A stretch of 64,000 nucleotides of DNA from Mesorhizobium sp. Z1-4. GTDB lineage: Bacteria > Pseudomonadota > Alphaproteobacteria > Rhizobiales > Rhizobiaceae. Position 1 is the stretch's first letter, and the number at the start of each line of letters is the position of its first letter. Of the stretch, positions 36,148-45,142 are shown piece by piece. Below the pieces are notes generated by a model that was not told where the DNA came from, ran no database searches, and saw only the letters and a list, made by a program, of their open reading frames with translations. The translations under genes were made by a program, and so were the position numbers. Where the stretch lies: assembly GCF_004000235.1 (NCBI RefSeq), contig NZ_RCIO01000002.1:761501-825500 (forward strand). The letters run 5' to 3'.

Positions 36148-37208
36148 CGGGCATGGCCGGCATTGCCAAACTGCCGCGCGCAATTCAGTGGGCAGCGCTC
36201 GCCGTTCTCTCGGGCGGCGTGGCTCTTGCGCTGGAAGCGGCGCAGTTCCCTGCCGCATTCCTCGTCGGGCCAATGTTGTGCGCTATCCTGTTCGGGGTCA
36301 GCGGCGCGACGATCCGCATGCCGCATGGCTTTTTCGTCGTCGCGCAGGCGGTTGTGGCGTGTCTTATCGCTTCGTCGCTTTCGCCGGAGTTTCTGCCGGC
36401 ATTTCTCGCCAACTGGCCGCTTCTGGTCGGCAGCGTGGTGATCACTCTGGCGGCAAGCAGCCTGCTCGGCTGGCTGATCAGCTTCTGGAAAATTCTTCCC
36501 GGAACCACCGCCGTCTGGGGTTCGGCGCCCGGCGCGGCATCGGCCATGGTGCTCATGGCAGGTGCCTTCGGTGCCGACCAGCGGCTTGTCGCCTTCATGC
36601 AGTATTACCGGGTCGTGCTCGTAACCGCCGCGGCTGCGATCATTGCGCGGTTATGGGTCGGCGATGCCGGGGATATTCAGACGGTGTGGTTTCCGCCGAT
36701 CGAAGCCGTGCCCTTCGCGGCGACTGTCTTCGTCGTGATCGCAGGGCCTTTTGTCGGCAAGCTGCTGCGGTTTGCCTCGCCGCAATTCATCGGAACGCTT
36801 CTGGTTGCCTTCGCGCTTCATATCGGCGCGGGGGTCGATTTCCAGCTTCCCGAGTGGCTGCTTGCAGCGAGCTACGGCGCGGTCGGGCTGACCATCGGTC
36901 TGCGTTTCAACCGCGAAACCATTTCGCAGATCCGCCGCTCCCTGCGGCAGGTGACTGCCTCGATACTGGCTCTGATCGCGATTTGCGGGCTTGTCGCGTT
37001 TCTGCTGGCACAGTTCGCCGGGGTCGATCCGCTGACGGCTTATCTCGCCACAAGCCCGGGCGGCATGGATTCGGTCGCCATCATTGCCGCGGCCGCCGAT
37101 GGCGTCGACCTTTCCTTCGTCATGGCGTTGCAGATGCTGCGCTTTCTGATCGTGCTTCTGATGGGCCCAAGCCTCGCGCGGCTGGTCGCGAAAAGCGTTC
37201 GCGAGTAG
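36144..37208 (+). CDS. AbrB-family membrane permease
   Basis: A 354-residue hydrophobic protein of about ten helices made of two similar halves, as in the AbrB (ammonia monooxygenase regulator-like) family. The repeated element is near WGSAPGAASAMVLMAGAFGAD in the first half (split), and ATSPGGMDSVAIIAAAADG in the second. These are putative transporters with unknown substrate. A GTG start at 36144 overlaps the CDF stop; an ATG at 36153 is an alternative. Confidence 0.82.
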   Translation: MTGMAGIAKLPRAIQWAALAVLSGGVALALEAAQFPAAFLVGPMLCAILFGVSGATIRMPHGFFVVAQAVVACLIASSLSPEFLPAFLANWPLLVGSVVITLAASSLLGWLISFWKILPGTTAVWGSAPGAASAMVLMAGAFGADQRLVAFMQYYRVVLVTAAAAIIARLWVGDAGDIQTVWFPPIEAVPFAATVFVVIAGPFVGKLLRFASPQFIGTLLVAFALHIGAGVDFQLPEWLLAASYGAVGLTIGLRFNRETISQIRRSLRQVTASILALIAICGLVAFLLAQFAGVDPLTAYLATSPGGMDSVAIIAAAADGVDLSFVMALQMLRFLIVLLMGPSLARLVAKSVRE

Positions 37209-37358
37209 CGGCTTTTTTGCATGGCAGCCATGCGGCTTGTGGCTCGCGCGCCACACTGCCCGGCGTGCCTTCTTTTGGACGCCTTTGGCACAGACCTCCG
37301 CCATCTTTCACGGGCAACTCGGCCTTCACAGGCCGCGCGTCGGCGGCCGCAAAGAAGC

Positions 37359-38093
37359 ATGGTTTCGTCTGTTATGTCCTTATCCCGCCGCCAGTTCCTG
37401 CGTCATTCACTCACCATCGCCTTGGCTCCGGCAGTTACCGGCTGCGTTACCGCGCGCCAGCCGCTCAAGCCAGCCGGCCCGGATCCGTATTACGTCGCCA
37501 TGTACGGCCCCAAACCGGATGAGCGCTTTCCCCTGCCGGCCACCGACATCAGCAAGGTTGAAACGCAGTATCTGCGCCAGCAAGTTGCCTATCATGGCCC
37601 CGAAGCCCCCGGAACGATCGTGATCGATACGCCGAACTGTTTCCTCTATCTTGTGCAGGAAAACCGCAAGGCGATGCGCTACGGCATCGGCGTGGGCAAG
37701 GCAGGTCTGGAGTTCGAGGGCAGGGCCACGGTTGCGCGCAAGGCTCAGTGGCCGCGCTGGACGCCAACCCAGTCAATGATCAAACGGGAACCGGCGCGCT
37801 ATGGCCCGCTTGCCGGAGGCATGGAGCCGGGGCTGACCAACCCGCTCGGTCCGCGTGCGCTCTACCTGTTCCAGGGCGGGGTGGACACGCTCTACCGCAT
37901 TCATGGAACGACGGAGGCCTGGTCGATCGGCAAGGCGATATCGTCGGGCTGCATCCGATTGTTCAATCAGGACATTCTGGATCTCTACAGCCGCGTTCCC
38001 GTGGGCGCCGTCGTCGTGGTGCTGAGCCATGAGACGCCGCAGGACGCTCCAGTGCCGATGGCAGCCGTGCCTGGCCAAACCGCCAACGCCTGA
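37359..38093 (+). CDS. L,D-transpeptidase (YkuD domain) lipoprotein, Tat-type signal
   Basis: A 244-residue exported enzyme. The leader has a twin-arginine motif (SRRQFLRHS) and then a lipobox-like VTGC, suggesting a Tat-exported lipoprotein. The YkuD domain begins near VIDTPNCFLYLVQ and ends with the catalytic HGTTEAWSIG followed by SSGCIRL, with His and Cys in place. It would make 3-3 peptidoglycan cross-links or attach outer-membrane proteins to peptidoglycan. ATG at 37359 follows AAGAAG closely; ATG at 37374 (MSLSRRQF) is equally plausible. Confidence 0.9.
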   Translation: MVSSVMSLSRRQFLRHSLTIALAPAVTGCVTARQPLKPAGPDPYYVAMYGPKPDERFPLPATDISKVETQYLRQQVAYHGPEAPGTIVIDTPNCFLYLVQENRKAMRYGIGVGKAGLEFEGRATVARKAQWPRWTPTQSMIKREPARYGPLAGGMEPGLTNPLGPRALYLFQGGVDTLYRIHGTTEAWSIGKAISSGCIRLFNQDILDLYSRVPVGAVVVVLSHETPQDAPVPMAAVPGQTANA

Positions 38094-38228
38094 TCCGCCG
38101 CGGGGGCGCTTTGACACCTGCCAAGGCGTCCGCACTTGCCTCGGCGCAGCCTTCGCGCTATCACGCCGCTCATGTCGATGCGCAGCACATATCTGGTTAC
38201 TCGCAAGCACGCTTTCGCGGGCGAGACC

Positions 38229-38291
38229 ATGCGCGCGCTCTTTTCGACGCTCCGTCTACTCGGCCTTAGCGGCGATCGCCGGGCTCGCTGA
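38229..38291 (+). CDS. Possible leuA leader peptide
   Basis: A 20-codon frame (start ATG 38229; a longer reading begins at 38172) with a cluster of Leu codons in TLRLLGL, including a CTA. Two nested stems follow: CGGCGG/CCGCCG (38303-38308 with 38318-38323) and GGAGC/GCTCC (38295-38299 with 38333-38337). No T-run follows, so a classical terminator is not evident. The 316-bp region 38094-38409 has no other gene that I can support. Confidence 0.35.
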   Translation: MRALFSTLRLLGLSGDRRAR

Positions 38292-38409
38292 AGAGGAGCG
38301 CCCGGCGGTCGAATGGGCCGCCGCGGCCTGATGCTCCTTATCAATCAGATCAGCAATTCATACCGTGTCGCCGAGCATCTTCAGCCGGGACACAGCCGGA
38401 GCCATAAAG

Positions 38410-40131
38410 ATGAATAAACGCGAAGAAACGCCATCTTCCGCCCGACCCATGGCAGGAATGCCCGGGGCAGCCCGCAAATACGAACACTATCAGCAAGTCA
38501 CGCTCAGCGACCGCACCTGGCCCTCGAAGCAGATCGAAACCGCGCCGGTCTGGTGTTCCGTCGATCTGCGTGACGGCAATCAGGCGCTGATCGACCCCAT
38601 GGGGCATGAACGCAAGGCGCGCATGTTCGCGCTGCTGCTCGATATGGGCTTCAAGGAAATCGAGATCGGGTTTCCCTCCGCCTCGCAAACCGATTTCGAC
38701 TTCGCCCGCTGGGCCATCAACGAAGCCGGTGTGCCGAAGGACGTGTCGCTGCAGGTGCTGGTGCAGTGCCGTCCAGAACTCATCAAGCGCACCTTCGAAG
38801 CACTGGAAGGCGCGCATCAGCCGATCGTCCACTTCTACAACTCGACCAGCGAACTGCAGCGCCGGGTCGTGTTCGAAAAGGATGTCGCCGGCATCAAGCA
38901 GATCGCGACCGACGCGGCCAAGATGATCACCGACATGGCTGCGGCTGCTGGCGGCGGCTACCGGTTCCAGTATTCGCCCGAGAGCTTCACCGGCACGGAG
39001 CTCGATGTCGCGCTCGATATCTGCAATGCCGTCATCGAGGTTGTTCAGCCGACGCCCGACGACAAGCTGATCATCAATCTGCCGTCCACGGTCGAGATGT
39101 CGACCCCCAATATCTATGCCGACCGCATCGAGTGGATGTGCCGCAATATCGACCGGCGCGACAGCGTCATCGTATCGCTTCACCCGCATAATGACCGCGG
39201 CACGGGCATCGCGGCGACGGAGCTCGGCCTGATGGCGGGTGCCGACCGCGTGGAAGGAACGCTCTTCGGCAATGGCGAGCGCACCGGCAATGTCGACATC
39301 GTCACGCTGGCGCTCAACATGTACACGCAAGGGGTCGATCCCGAACTCGACTGCTCGGACATTACGCGCATCAAGGATGTGTATGAATATTCCAACCAGC
39401 TGCGGATTCCCGAGCGCCATCCCTATGTCGGCGAGCTCGTCTATACGGCGTTCTCCGGGTCGCACCAGGATGCCATCAACAAGGGGATGAAGGCTTTCAG
39501 GAAGGCCAACAAACCGCTCTGGGAGGTGCCCTATCTGCCCATCGACCCGCAGGATGTCGGGCGCAGCTATGAGGCGATCATCCGGATCAATTCGCAGTCG
39601 GGCAAAGGCGGCATCGCATATGTGCTGCAGGCCGACTACGGCCTCAACCTGCCGCGCAGCCTGCAGGTCGAATTCAGCCAGTCGATCCAGGCGATCACCG
39701 ACGGCGAGGGGCGCGAACTGCCCTCGAAACGCATCTATGAGGAGTTTCTCGAGGCTTATGTCGACCAGCCTTCGGCGCGGCTCAAATTCGTCGATCACCA
39801 GACCTTCCCGGATACCACGGTCAAAGGCCGCCGGGCGGTGGAGGCGCAAATTGTCGACAATGGCAAGGAAATCACCATTTCGGGCGTCGGTACCGGCCCT
39901 ATCGACGGTTTTGTCGATGCGCTTTCCAAACATATCGGTGTCGATCTTTCGGTGATCGACTATTCCGAACACTCCATGCAGCGCGGCTCCAATGCGGCAG
40001 CTGTGTGCTACATGGAAATGGAACATCCGGGCGGGAAACTTTTCGGTGTCGGTATCAGCACCAACATCGTGGCGGCATCGCTCGAAGCCGTGGTTTCTGC
40101 CGCGAACCGGATTTTGATGCTTGCCGAATGA
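38410..40131 (+). CDS. leuA: 2-isopropylmalate synthase
   Basis: A 573-residue LeuA of the long type. The metal-binding DLRDGNQ lies at residues 52-58 and SLHPHNDRGTG near 257-267. NGERTGNVDIVTLALNMYTQG follows, and the C-terminal regulatory domain (VKGRRAVEAQIVDNGKEITI) is complete. It condenses acetyl-CoA with 2-oxoisovalerate, the committed step to leucine, and the C-terminal domain binds leucine for feedback. ATG at 38410 has CGGAG at the right distance; a GTG at 38365 would add 15 residues. GGGGCCGG/CCGGCCCC (40138-40145, 40157-40164) downstream is a strong stem without a T-run. Confidence 0.96.
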   Translation: MNKREETPSSARPMAGMPGAARKYEHYQQVTLSDRTWPSKQIETAPVWCSVDLRDGNQALIDPMGHERKARMFALLLDMGFKEIEIGFPSASQTDFDFARWAINEAGVPKDVSLQVLVQCRPELIKRTFEALEGAHQPIVHFYNSTSELQRRVVFEKDVAGIKQIATDAAKMITDMAAAAGGGYRFQYSPESFTGTELDVALDICNAVIEVVQPTPDDKLIINLPSTVEMSTPNIYADRIEWMCRNIDRRDSVIVSLHPHNDRGTGIAATELGLMAGADRVEGTLFGNGERTGNVDIVTLALNMYTQGVDPELDCSDITRIKDVYEYSNQLRIPERHPYVGELVYTAFSGSHQDAINKGMKAFRKANKPLWEVPYLPIDPQDVGRSYEAIIRINSQSGKGGIAYVLQADYGLNLPRSLQVEFSQSIQAITDGEGRELPSKRIYEEFLEAYVDQPSARLKFVDHQTFPDTTVKGRRAVEAQIVDNGKEITISGVGTGPIDGFVDALSKHIGVDLSVIDYSEHSMQRGSNAAAVCYMEMEHPGGKLFGVGISTNIVAASLEAVVSAANRILMLAE

Positions 40132-40200
40132 GCGGCCGGGGCCGGTGCCAGCCGCGCCGGCCCCTCCACTATTCTTGACCGTGGCGGAGGTGCAGTAGCG

Positions 40201-40953
40201 ATGAGGTTGTTTGCGCTTGAAGTCGGCAGCTCCGGTCCGCCCGTCGTTCTGCTGCATGGGTTCGGCGGCAGCCACGCGACGTGGGATGCGGTCATCCCGC
40301 TGCTTTCAAAGCACTGCCGCATCCTCGCCTACGACCTGCCCGGCCACCGCAACTCGCATCCCTGGCCCGAAACCGGCAAACCGAAAGTCGCGGTCGACGC
40401 GGTGCTGGCCGATCTGACGCGCCGGGGCATCGAGCAATTTCATGTTGCCGGTCACTCCATGGGCGGGGCCGTTGCTGTGCTTATGGCGCTGGAAGCACCG
40501 CAACGCATTGCGTCCTTGTCTCTCTTCGCGCCTGGCGGGTTCGGTCCGCAGATCAATGCCAGGCTGCTCGGCCGCTCCGCCGCAGCTGTTTCGCCGGGTG
40601 ATTTGCGGGCAACGCTTGAGGCCATGACCGGCTGGGATACGCAGGTGGACGACGATGCGGTGGCGGACCTTGCGGCCTGGCGTTCAGCCGACGGTCAGGC
40701 AGATGCGCTGGTCGCGCTCTCACGGTCGATCACGCGTGACGGGCGGCAGGGAGCCATTCCGCGCGAACGCATGGCCGGGCTCAGAATGCCGGTCGCGGTC
40801 GGCTGGGGTACCATCGACAATGTCCTTCCCGTTGCCCAAACCGCCGCACTGCCGCCGCAATTTGCGCTGCACCTGCTTGAAGGCGTGGGCCATATGCTGC
40901 CACAGGAAGTGCCTGATTTCGTTTCGGAATTGATCGCAAGAAACGCGCGCTGA
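40201..40953 (+). CDS. Alpha/beta-hydrolase
   Basis: A 250-residue alpha/beta-hydrolase with oxyanion loop LLHGFGGSHATWD, nucleophile elbow AGHSMGG (Ser) and catalytic His in EGVGHMLPQE. The acid is probably the Asp in WGTIDNVLP. It lacks a signal peptide, so it is cytoplasmic. The family spans esterases, lactonases and acyltransferases, and the substrate is unknown. It begins 69 bp after leuA with GGCGGAGG upstream. Confidence 0.88.
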   Translation: MRLFALEVGSSGPPVVLLHGFGGSHATWDAVIPLLSKHCRILAYDLPGHRNSHPWPETGKPKVAVDAVLADLTRRGIEQFHVAGHSMGGAVAVLMALEAPQRIASLSLFAPGGFGPQINARLLGRSAAAVSPGDLRATLEAMTGWDTQVDDDAVADLAAWRSADGQADALVALSRSITRDGRQGAIPRERMAGLRMPVAVGWGTIDNVLPVAQTAALPPQFALHLLEGVGHMLPQEVPDFVSELIARNAR

Positions 40954-41026
40954 GCGCGCCCGGGCCAGCCCGTAAACCTTGTTGACGCGCTGCACACACA
41001 GGTCCGCTTCGATGTGCTAAGATTCT

Positions 41027-41042
41027 GTTTACCTTAGTAAAC
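41027..41042. promoter_or_regulatory. Inverted repeat upstream of the small membrane protein
   Basis: GTTTAC-CTTA-GTAAAC is a perfect inverted repeat ending 18 bp before the ATG at 41061. A GATTC (GANTC) lies at 41021-41025. Position and symmetry suggest an operator. Confidence 0.4.
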
Positions 41043-41060
41043 GGTTTCGAAAGCAGAGCC

Positions 41061-41690
41061 ATGAGTGACAACACCGAAAAGGCGATAGAACAGGACAATG
41101 TGCGGCGGTTGTCGGCGGCGATTCTGGAGGCCAAGTCTGCACGTGCCGATCGTGACGATGTCGTTCATGAAATCCGCGATCTGCAGCGTGCCCGTCTGGA
41201 CGTACTGAAACAGGAACTTCAGGACGTTATCGAAGATGTGCCGGCGGATGACGAGACCTTCGACTTTGCGATTTCCTCAGGTGTGCAGCCGCGGTTCTGG
41301 ATCGACGCCGTCGCTTATGTCGCTATTGCCCGTGATCGCCGCACCTATCGCTTTCTGCGCGACACGCGCGCCGGTCGTGTCGTCCTCGCGGAAGCCGAAG
41401 ACGCCGCTCCCGTCGCGGATGCCGTCACCCGATATGTGGCTGAACGGATCGTGGAACGTAAACGGCAGCTTGAGGAACCGGAGGAGCGCACTGCCGCGCG
41501 TCCTTCACCGTTGGCTTCCGGACAAGCGGATGCCGCCGCGAGCGATGAAGCGGCGAAGCGGAGCAGGGCTGGCGAGGCCCTGTCCGGTCTGGCGCTGATC
41601 ATCATTGGCGTGCTGATCGGCGGTGCAACAACCCTGGCGCTGCTGCGTGACCGGGTTCCGGAAATCACGTCTGTGCTGGGCCTCAACTGA
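41061..41690 (+). CDS. Conserved-looking tail-anchored membrane protein
   Basis: A 209-residue protein. An N-terminal acidic/helical part (AAILEAKSARADRDDVVHEI), a middle part with RFWIDAVAYVAIARDRRTYRFL, an Ala/Glu-rich linker and one C-terminal membrane helix (ALSGLALIIIGVLIGGATTLALL) are visible. A tail-anchored, cytoplasm-facing topology is likely. I do not recognise the family. The central WIDAVAYVAIARDRRTY segment is the most distinctive and could be a domain. It ends 16 bp from the convergent TRAP permease. Confidence 0.65.
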   Translation: MSDNTEKAIEQDNVRRLSAAILEAKSARADRDDVVHEIRDLQRARLDVLKQELQDVIEDVPADDETFDFAISSGVQPRFWIDAVAYVAIARDRRTYRFLRDTRAGRVVLAEAEDAAPVADAVTRYVAERIVERKRQLEEPEERTAARPSPLASGQADAAASDEAAKRSRAGEALSGLALIIIGVLIGGATTLALLRDRVPEITSVLGLN

Positions 41691-41705
41691 GGCCTGCACG
41701 GGCCG

Positions 41706-43019
41706 TCAGGGCAACTGGTTGAACATTGAGTTCGGCATCAGAAGCGCGATCTGCGGAAACGCGACGAGCAGCAGAATTGCCACGATCATTGCTGCCCAGA
41801 ACGGCATGACTCCGGCGAAGACGGTTTCCAGCTTCACGTCGCGTGCGATTGTCGAGACGACGAAGCAATTGACGCCGACCGGGGGACTGATCAACCCCAT
41901 CTCCAGCACGATCACCATGACAACGCCGAACCAGATCGGATCGAAACCCAGCCCGAGGATTAGCGGGTAGACGATCGGCAAGGTGATGACCATCAGCGAC
42001 AGCCCTTCGATCACCATGCCCAGCAGCGCGTAGACGGCGATGATGAGCAGCAGCATCGTATAGGGGCCGAGAGGCGAAGCCGCGAAAAGCTCTGCGACGA
42101 CCGCGGGGAGGCCGGTCAGCGCGATAAACGGCGAAAAGACGTTGGCGCCGATCAGGATCAGGAAACACATGCCGGTGGTGCGCAGCGTGTCGGCCATAAC
42201 GTCGGTCATGGCCGAAATGCTGAACATGCCGCGCACGACAAGCATCACGAAGGCAAACGCGGCGCCTACGCCGGCGGCTTCGACCGGCGTGAAGATGCCG
42301 CCGTAGATGCCGCCGATGGTCAGCAGCACGATGGCCGTGATGCCGAATGCTCTCCGTGTCGCACGCAAGCGCTCGCGCCAGTCGGAAGGCGTTCCGGCCG
42401 GGCCTTCTTCCGGCCGCAGGCGCACGATGATGGCGATGGCAATGAGGAACAGCGCCGTCAGCAGCAGCCCGGGAAGAATGCCGGCCATGAAGAGGCGCCC
42501 GATCGACTGCTCCGTCAACGTTGCGTAGAGCACAAAGCCGGTCGAGGGCGGAATGAGGATGCCGAGCGTGCCGCCGGCGGCAATCGTGCCTGTTGCGAGT
42601 TTGCCGCCATAACCGAACCTGCGCATGTTGGGGTAGGCAACGCGGCCCATTGTTACCGCGGATGCGATCGACGAGCCGGACAGTGCGGCAAACCCCGCGC
42701 AACCCAGGACGGTGGCTCCGGCCAGCCCGCCGCGCAGGTGGCCAATCCAGCGATATGCGACTTCGTAGAGATCCCTGCTCAGGCCCGAGCGCGAAGCGAG
42801 GTTACCCATCAGGATAAAAAGCGGCAGAACCGAAAGTTCGTAATGGGCCGCCGTCGCAAATGCCTGCCCGGAAAGCGTGTATGCCGCAGATGTCCAACCT
42901 GCGAGCGCAATGGTTCCGACCAGACCGGATGCAAGCAGGGCGAGGCCGACCGGCACCCCGGCGGCCATGAGGCCGAACAGGCCAGCGAAGCCAAGCAGGC
43001 CGATCGTCACGGAACTCAT
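41706..43019 (-). CDS. TRAP transporter large permease (DctM type)
   Basis: A 437-residue membrane protein with the DctM pattern: about 12 helices, LPLFILMGNLASRSGLSRDLY, AALSGSSIASAVTMG, GTLGILIPPSTGFVLYA and GLISPPVGVNCFV. It carries out Na+-driven uptake of organic acids together with DctQ and DctP. ATG at 43019 overlaps the dctQ stop by 4 bp. The transporter genes diverge from a MarR regulator and a reductive dehalogenase, so its cargo may be a halogenated aromatic acid. Confidence 0.94.
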   Translation of the reverse strand: MSSVTIGLLGFAGLFGLMAAGVPVGLALLASGLVGTIALAGWTSAAYTLSGQAFATAAHYELSVLPLFILMGNLASRSGLSRDLYEVAYRWIGHLRGGLAGATVLGCAGFAALSGSSIASAVTMGRVAYPNMRRFGYGGKLATGTIAAGGTLGILIPPSTGFVLYATLTEQSIGRLFMAGILPGLLLTALFLIAIAIIVRLRPEEGPAGTPSDWRERLRATRRAFGITAIVLLTIGGIYGGIFTPVEAAGVGAAFAFVMLVVRGMFSISAMTDVMADTLRTTGMCFLILIGANVFSPFIALTGLPAVVAELFAASPLGPYTMLLLIIAVYALLGMVIEGLSLMVITLPIVYPLILGLGFDPIWFGVVMVIVLEMGLISPPVGVNCFVVSTIARDVKLETVFAGVMPFWAAMIVAILLLVAFPQIALLMPNSMFNQLP

Positions 43020-43540
43020 TGAGCAAGTCTCCAGCCTGCAAACTTCAGCGCAAACAGCAGGGCGCTGAGCGCGAATGACACGGCGAGGCACCAGTAGAAG
43101 GGCCCGAACGGTATCTGAAGAAGCATCGTTGTTTCACCGAAAAGTGCCGCCTGGCTCGCATTGATGGCGCAGCGCCAGGACAGGACGGCCAGGACAGTTG
43201 CGCACAAGAGATCCGACATTTTGGTAATGACCACGCGGGGACCTGCCGGCAGCCGCTCCAAGATCATCTCGATCGCGATGGCGCGCCCTGCGTGAATGCA
43301 AAGCGGGATGGATGCGGCGACAACCAGGACCAGCAGTACCTGAACCATGTCGTTGCCGCCCAGGATCGGCCGGTTGGCGAAAGAGCGCAGCAAGGCGTCT
43401 GCAACGGTGAGCAAAGCCAGGGCGCCAAGTGCGATGCCGCCCAGGAACTGCAGAGCCGAAACCAGCCATTTTTCGGCGGGCATCAGCGGGGACGAGCCCC
43501 CGGGAACCTCCGGGAGCTCATCGTGTTCATTGCGGTTCAT
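43016..43540 (-). CDS. TRAP transporter small permease (DctQ type)
   Basis: A 174-residue protein with four hydrophobic helices, including FLGGIALGALALLTVADALL and FYWCLAVSFALSALLFALKF, and the DctQ features ANRPILGGNDMVQVLLVLVV and IPLCIHAGRAIAIEMI. It is the small membrane subunit that pairs with DctM. It starts 8 bp after the binding-protein gene and overlaps dctM by 4 bp. Confidence 0.92.
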   Translation of the reverse strand: MNRNEHDELPEVPGGSSPLMPAEKWLVSALQFLGGIALGALALLTVADALLRSFANRPILGGNDMVQVLLVLVVAASIPLCIHAGRAIAIEMILERLPAGPRVVITKMSDLLCATVLAVLSWRCAINASQAALFGETTMLLQIPFGPFYWCLAVSFALSALLFALKFAGWRLAQ

Positions 43541-43548
43541 CGACCGGC

Positions 43549-44544
43549 TCAGTTCGCGGTACGGAACCCGTCGACAAAGGCGGGGCCGTCAAAACCGCTG
43601 TTGTTGCCCTCGGAGGTCAGAAACTCCGAAACCGGCCCCTGCATGGCGTTAATGAAAGCAGCGCGCTCCGTATCGCCCAACTCGATCAGCTCGATATTGG
43701 CGGCGGCGAGCATCTCCATGCCCTTGTTGCCCGCACCCTTGAACGCGGCAGCAGCCTCCATCGACAGCTCTTTGCCGGTCTCGGCCGCGAGTATGCCGCG
43801 CTGTTCTTCACTCAGGCCGTCCCATGCGCCCTTGTTCATGATCAGCGTGAACGTGGACAGTGCGCCGGGAATGTCGGTTGTGACGTATTTGGTGATTTCA
43901 TGCAGCTTGTACGAGCCGACCGCCGACGCGTCGATCAGAACGGCATCGACGATGCCGGTGCTGAGGGCGTTGTAGGTTTCGGTCGCCGGCAGTGAAACCG
44001 GAATGGCGCCCCAGGCCTCGACGATGGAGGCGGAAACCGGGTCCGGAATGCGAACTTTCAGGCCACTCATGTCGGAAAGCGAACGAACCGCGCGCTCGCG
44101 CGTGAAAAGAATCGAGGGGTTGTTGGTCCAGTATGCGAGCAGCTTAACTTCGGAGAAATCTTCGTTCAGCGCATCCATCTTGTCCCAGATCGTGGCCGTC
44201 GCCTGTTCCGGCGAGGTGAACAGACCCGGCACGTGCAACAGAACCGAGCGCTTGAACTGAGCCGGCGTGTACTGCGGAAGGTTGAACGCGATATCCGCGA
44301 TGCCGGTCACGGCACGGCGGTACTGCTGATTGGGACCCGCGCCCAGTTCTCCGCCCGGGTAGATCTTGATCGTCAGTTCGCCATTGGAGGCGGCGGCCAC
44401 GCGCTCGGCGAGCGGGGTCATGACATGGCGATCCATCGGATGCTGCGGCGACATGAAGTGTGCGAGTTTGAGTTCGGAAGCGTGCGTCGGCGCGGCGCAC
44501 ACCAATATCGCGACGGCTGCTGCCGCCAGAATCTTGTTAAGCAT
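43549..44544 (-). CDS. TRAP transporter substrate-binding protein (DctP type)
   Basis: A 331-residue periplasmic protein with signal peptide ILAAAAVAILVCAAPTHA. The DctP pattern is present: HFMSPQHPMDRHVMTPLAERV, IKIYPGGELG and the carboxylate-binding Arg region LKVRIPDPVSASIVEAWGA, then ETYNALSTGIVDAVL. It captures an organic acid for DctQM. It is the first gene of the operon, divergent from the MarR regulator 124 bp away. Confidence 0.94.
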   Translation of the reverse strand: MLNKILAAAAVAILVCAAPTHASELKLAHFMSPQHPMDRHVMTPLAERVAAASNGELTIKIYPGGELGAGPNQQYRRAVTGIADIAFNLPQYTPAQFKRSVLLHVPGLFTSPEQATATIWDKMDALNEDFSEVKLLAYWTNNPSILFTRERAVRSLSDMSGLKVRIPDPVSASIVEAWGAIPVSLPATETYNALSTGIVDAVLIDASAVGSYKLHEITKYVTTDIPGALSTFTLIMNKGAWDGLSEEQRGILAAETGKELSMEAAAAFKGAGNKGMEMLAAANIELIELGDTERAAFINAMQGPVSEFLTSEGNNSGFDGPAFVDGFRTAN

Positions 44545-44598
44545 TGGTATCCTCCCAAGGTCGAGGGGATTCGCAGGGCGATGACTGCCTGAATTTAG

Positions 44599-44611
44599 TT
44601 ACCCTCGGTAA
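44599..44611. promoter_or_regulatory. Candidate MarR operator
   Basis: TTACC-CTC-GGTAA is a short perfect inverted repeat between the divergent dctP and MarR genes, 55 bp from the dctP start and 58 bp from the MarR start. MarR regulators usually bind such sites in a divergent promoter. Confidence 0.4.
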
Positions 44612-44668
44612 TCAGATGATTGACAATGTTAATTAGTTCGTCAAGTTTAATTTCGAAGGGCAGTGGAC

Positions 44669-45115
44669 ATGCGAGAATATGAACTCCACCGGAGATTGGG
44701 TTACAGGGTGTCGCGTTTGTCGCGCATCATGCAGACACGGCTTGAGCGCGGCATTGCGCCATTCGGCCTCACCCGTCTGATGTGGTGCGTGCTCACCGGG
44801 GTTGGCGACGAGGGTATCACAAATCCCTCCGAGCTCGCCGACTATATCGGCATCACCCGCCCGGCGACGTCGCGTCTGCTCAAGGACATGGCGGCAAAAG
44901 GGCTGGTCTGCCGCAATGGCGGCAGCGGCGACGGGCGCACGATCGCGCTTTCGCTGAGCGATTCCGGACAGGACGTTCTCACGCGGGCGCGTGTCGCAGT
45001 CGACGAGATGCACCGTCATTTCATGACCAAGCTAAGCCCGGAGATGACGGCTCAGTTCATGCATGCACTCGATGCATTGAGCGCCGACGAACATGAACGC
45101 CTTACCAAGCTGTGA
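44669..45115 (+). CDS. MarR-family transcriptional regulator
   Basis: A 148-residue MarR regulator: dimer helices, a winged HTH (NPSELADYIGITRPATSRLL) and a wing with GSGDGRTIALSLS. MarR proteins release DNA when they bind small aromatic acids. It stands 27 bp before the reductive dehalogenase and diverges from the TRAP operon, so it probably controls both in response to the halogenated substrate. ATG at 44669 is preferred to GTG at 44663 because GAAGGG is then well spaced. Confidence 0.92.
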   Translation: MREYELHRRLGYRVSRLSRIMQTRLERGIAPFGLTRLMWCVLTGVGDEGITNPSELADYIGITRPATSRLLKDMAAKGLVCRNGGSGDGRTIALSLSDSGQDVLTRARVAVDEMHRHFMTKLSPEMTAQFMHALDALSADEHERLTKL

Positions 45116-45142
45116 CCTGAATCATGAATCGAGATCGCTGAC

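Noticed and set aside
38350-40275. 641-codon open frame on the minus strand
   Set aside because: It lies exactly antisense to leuA, whose motifs are complete; the antisense protein shows no family features and is a by-product of high GC.
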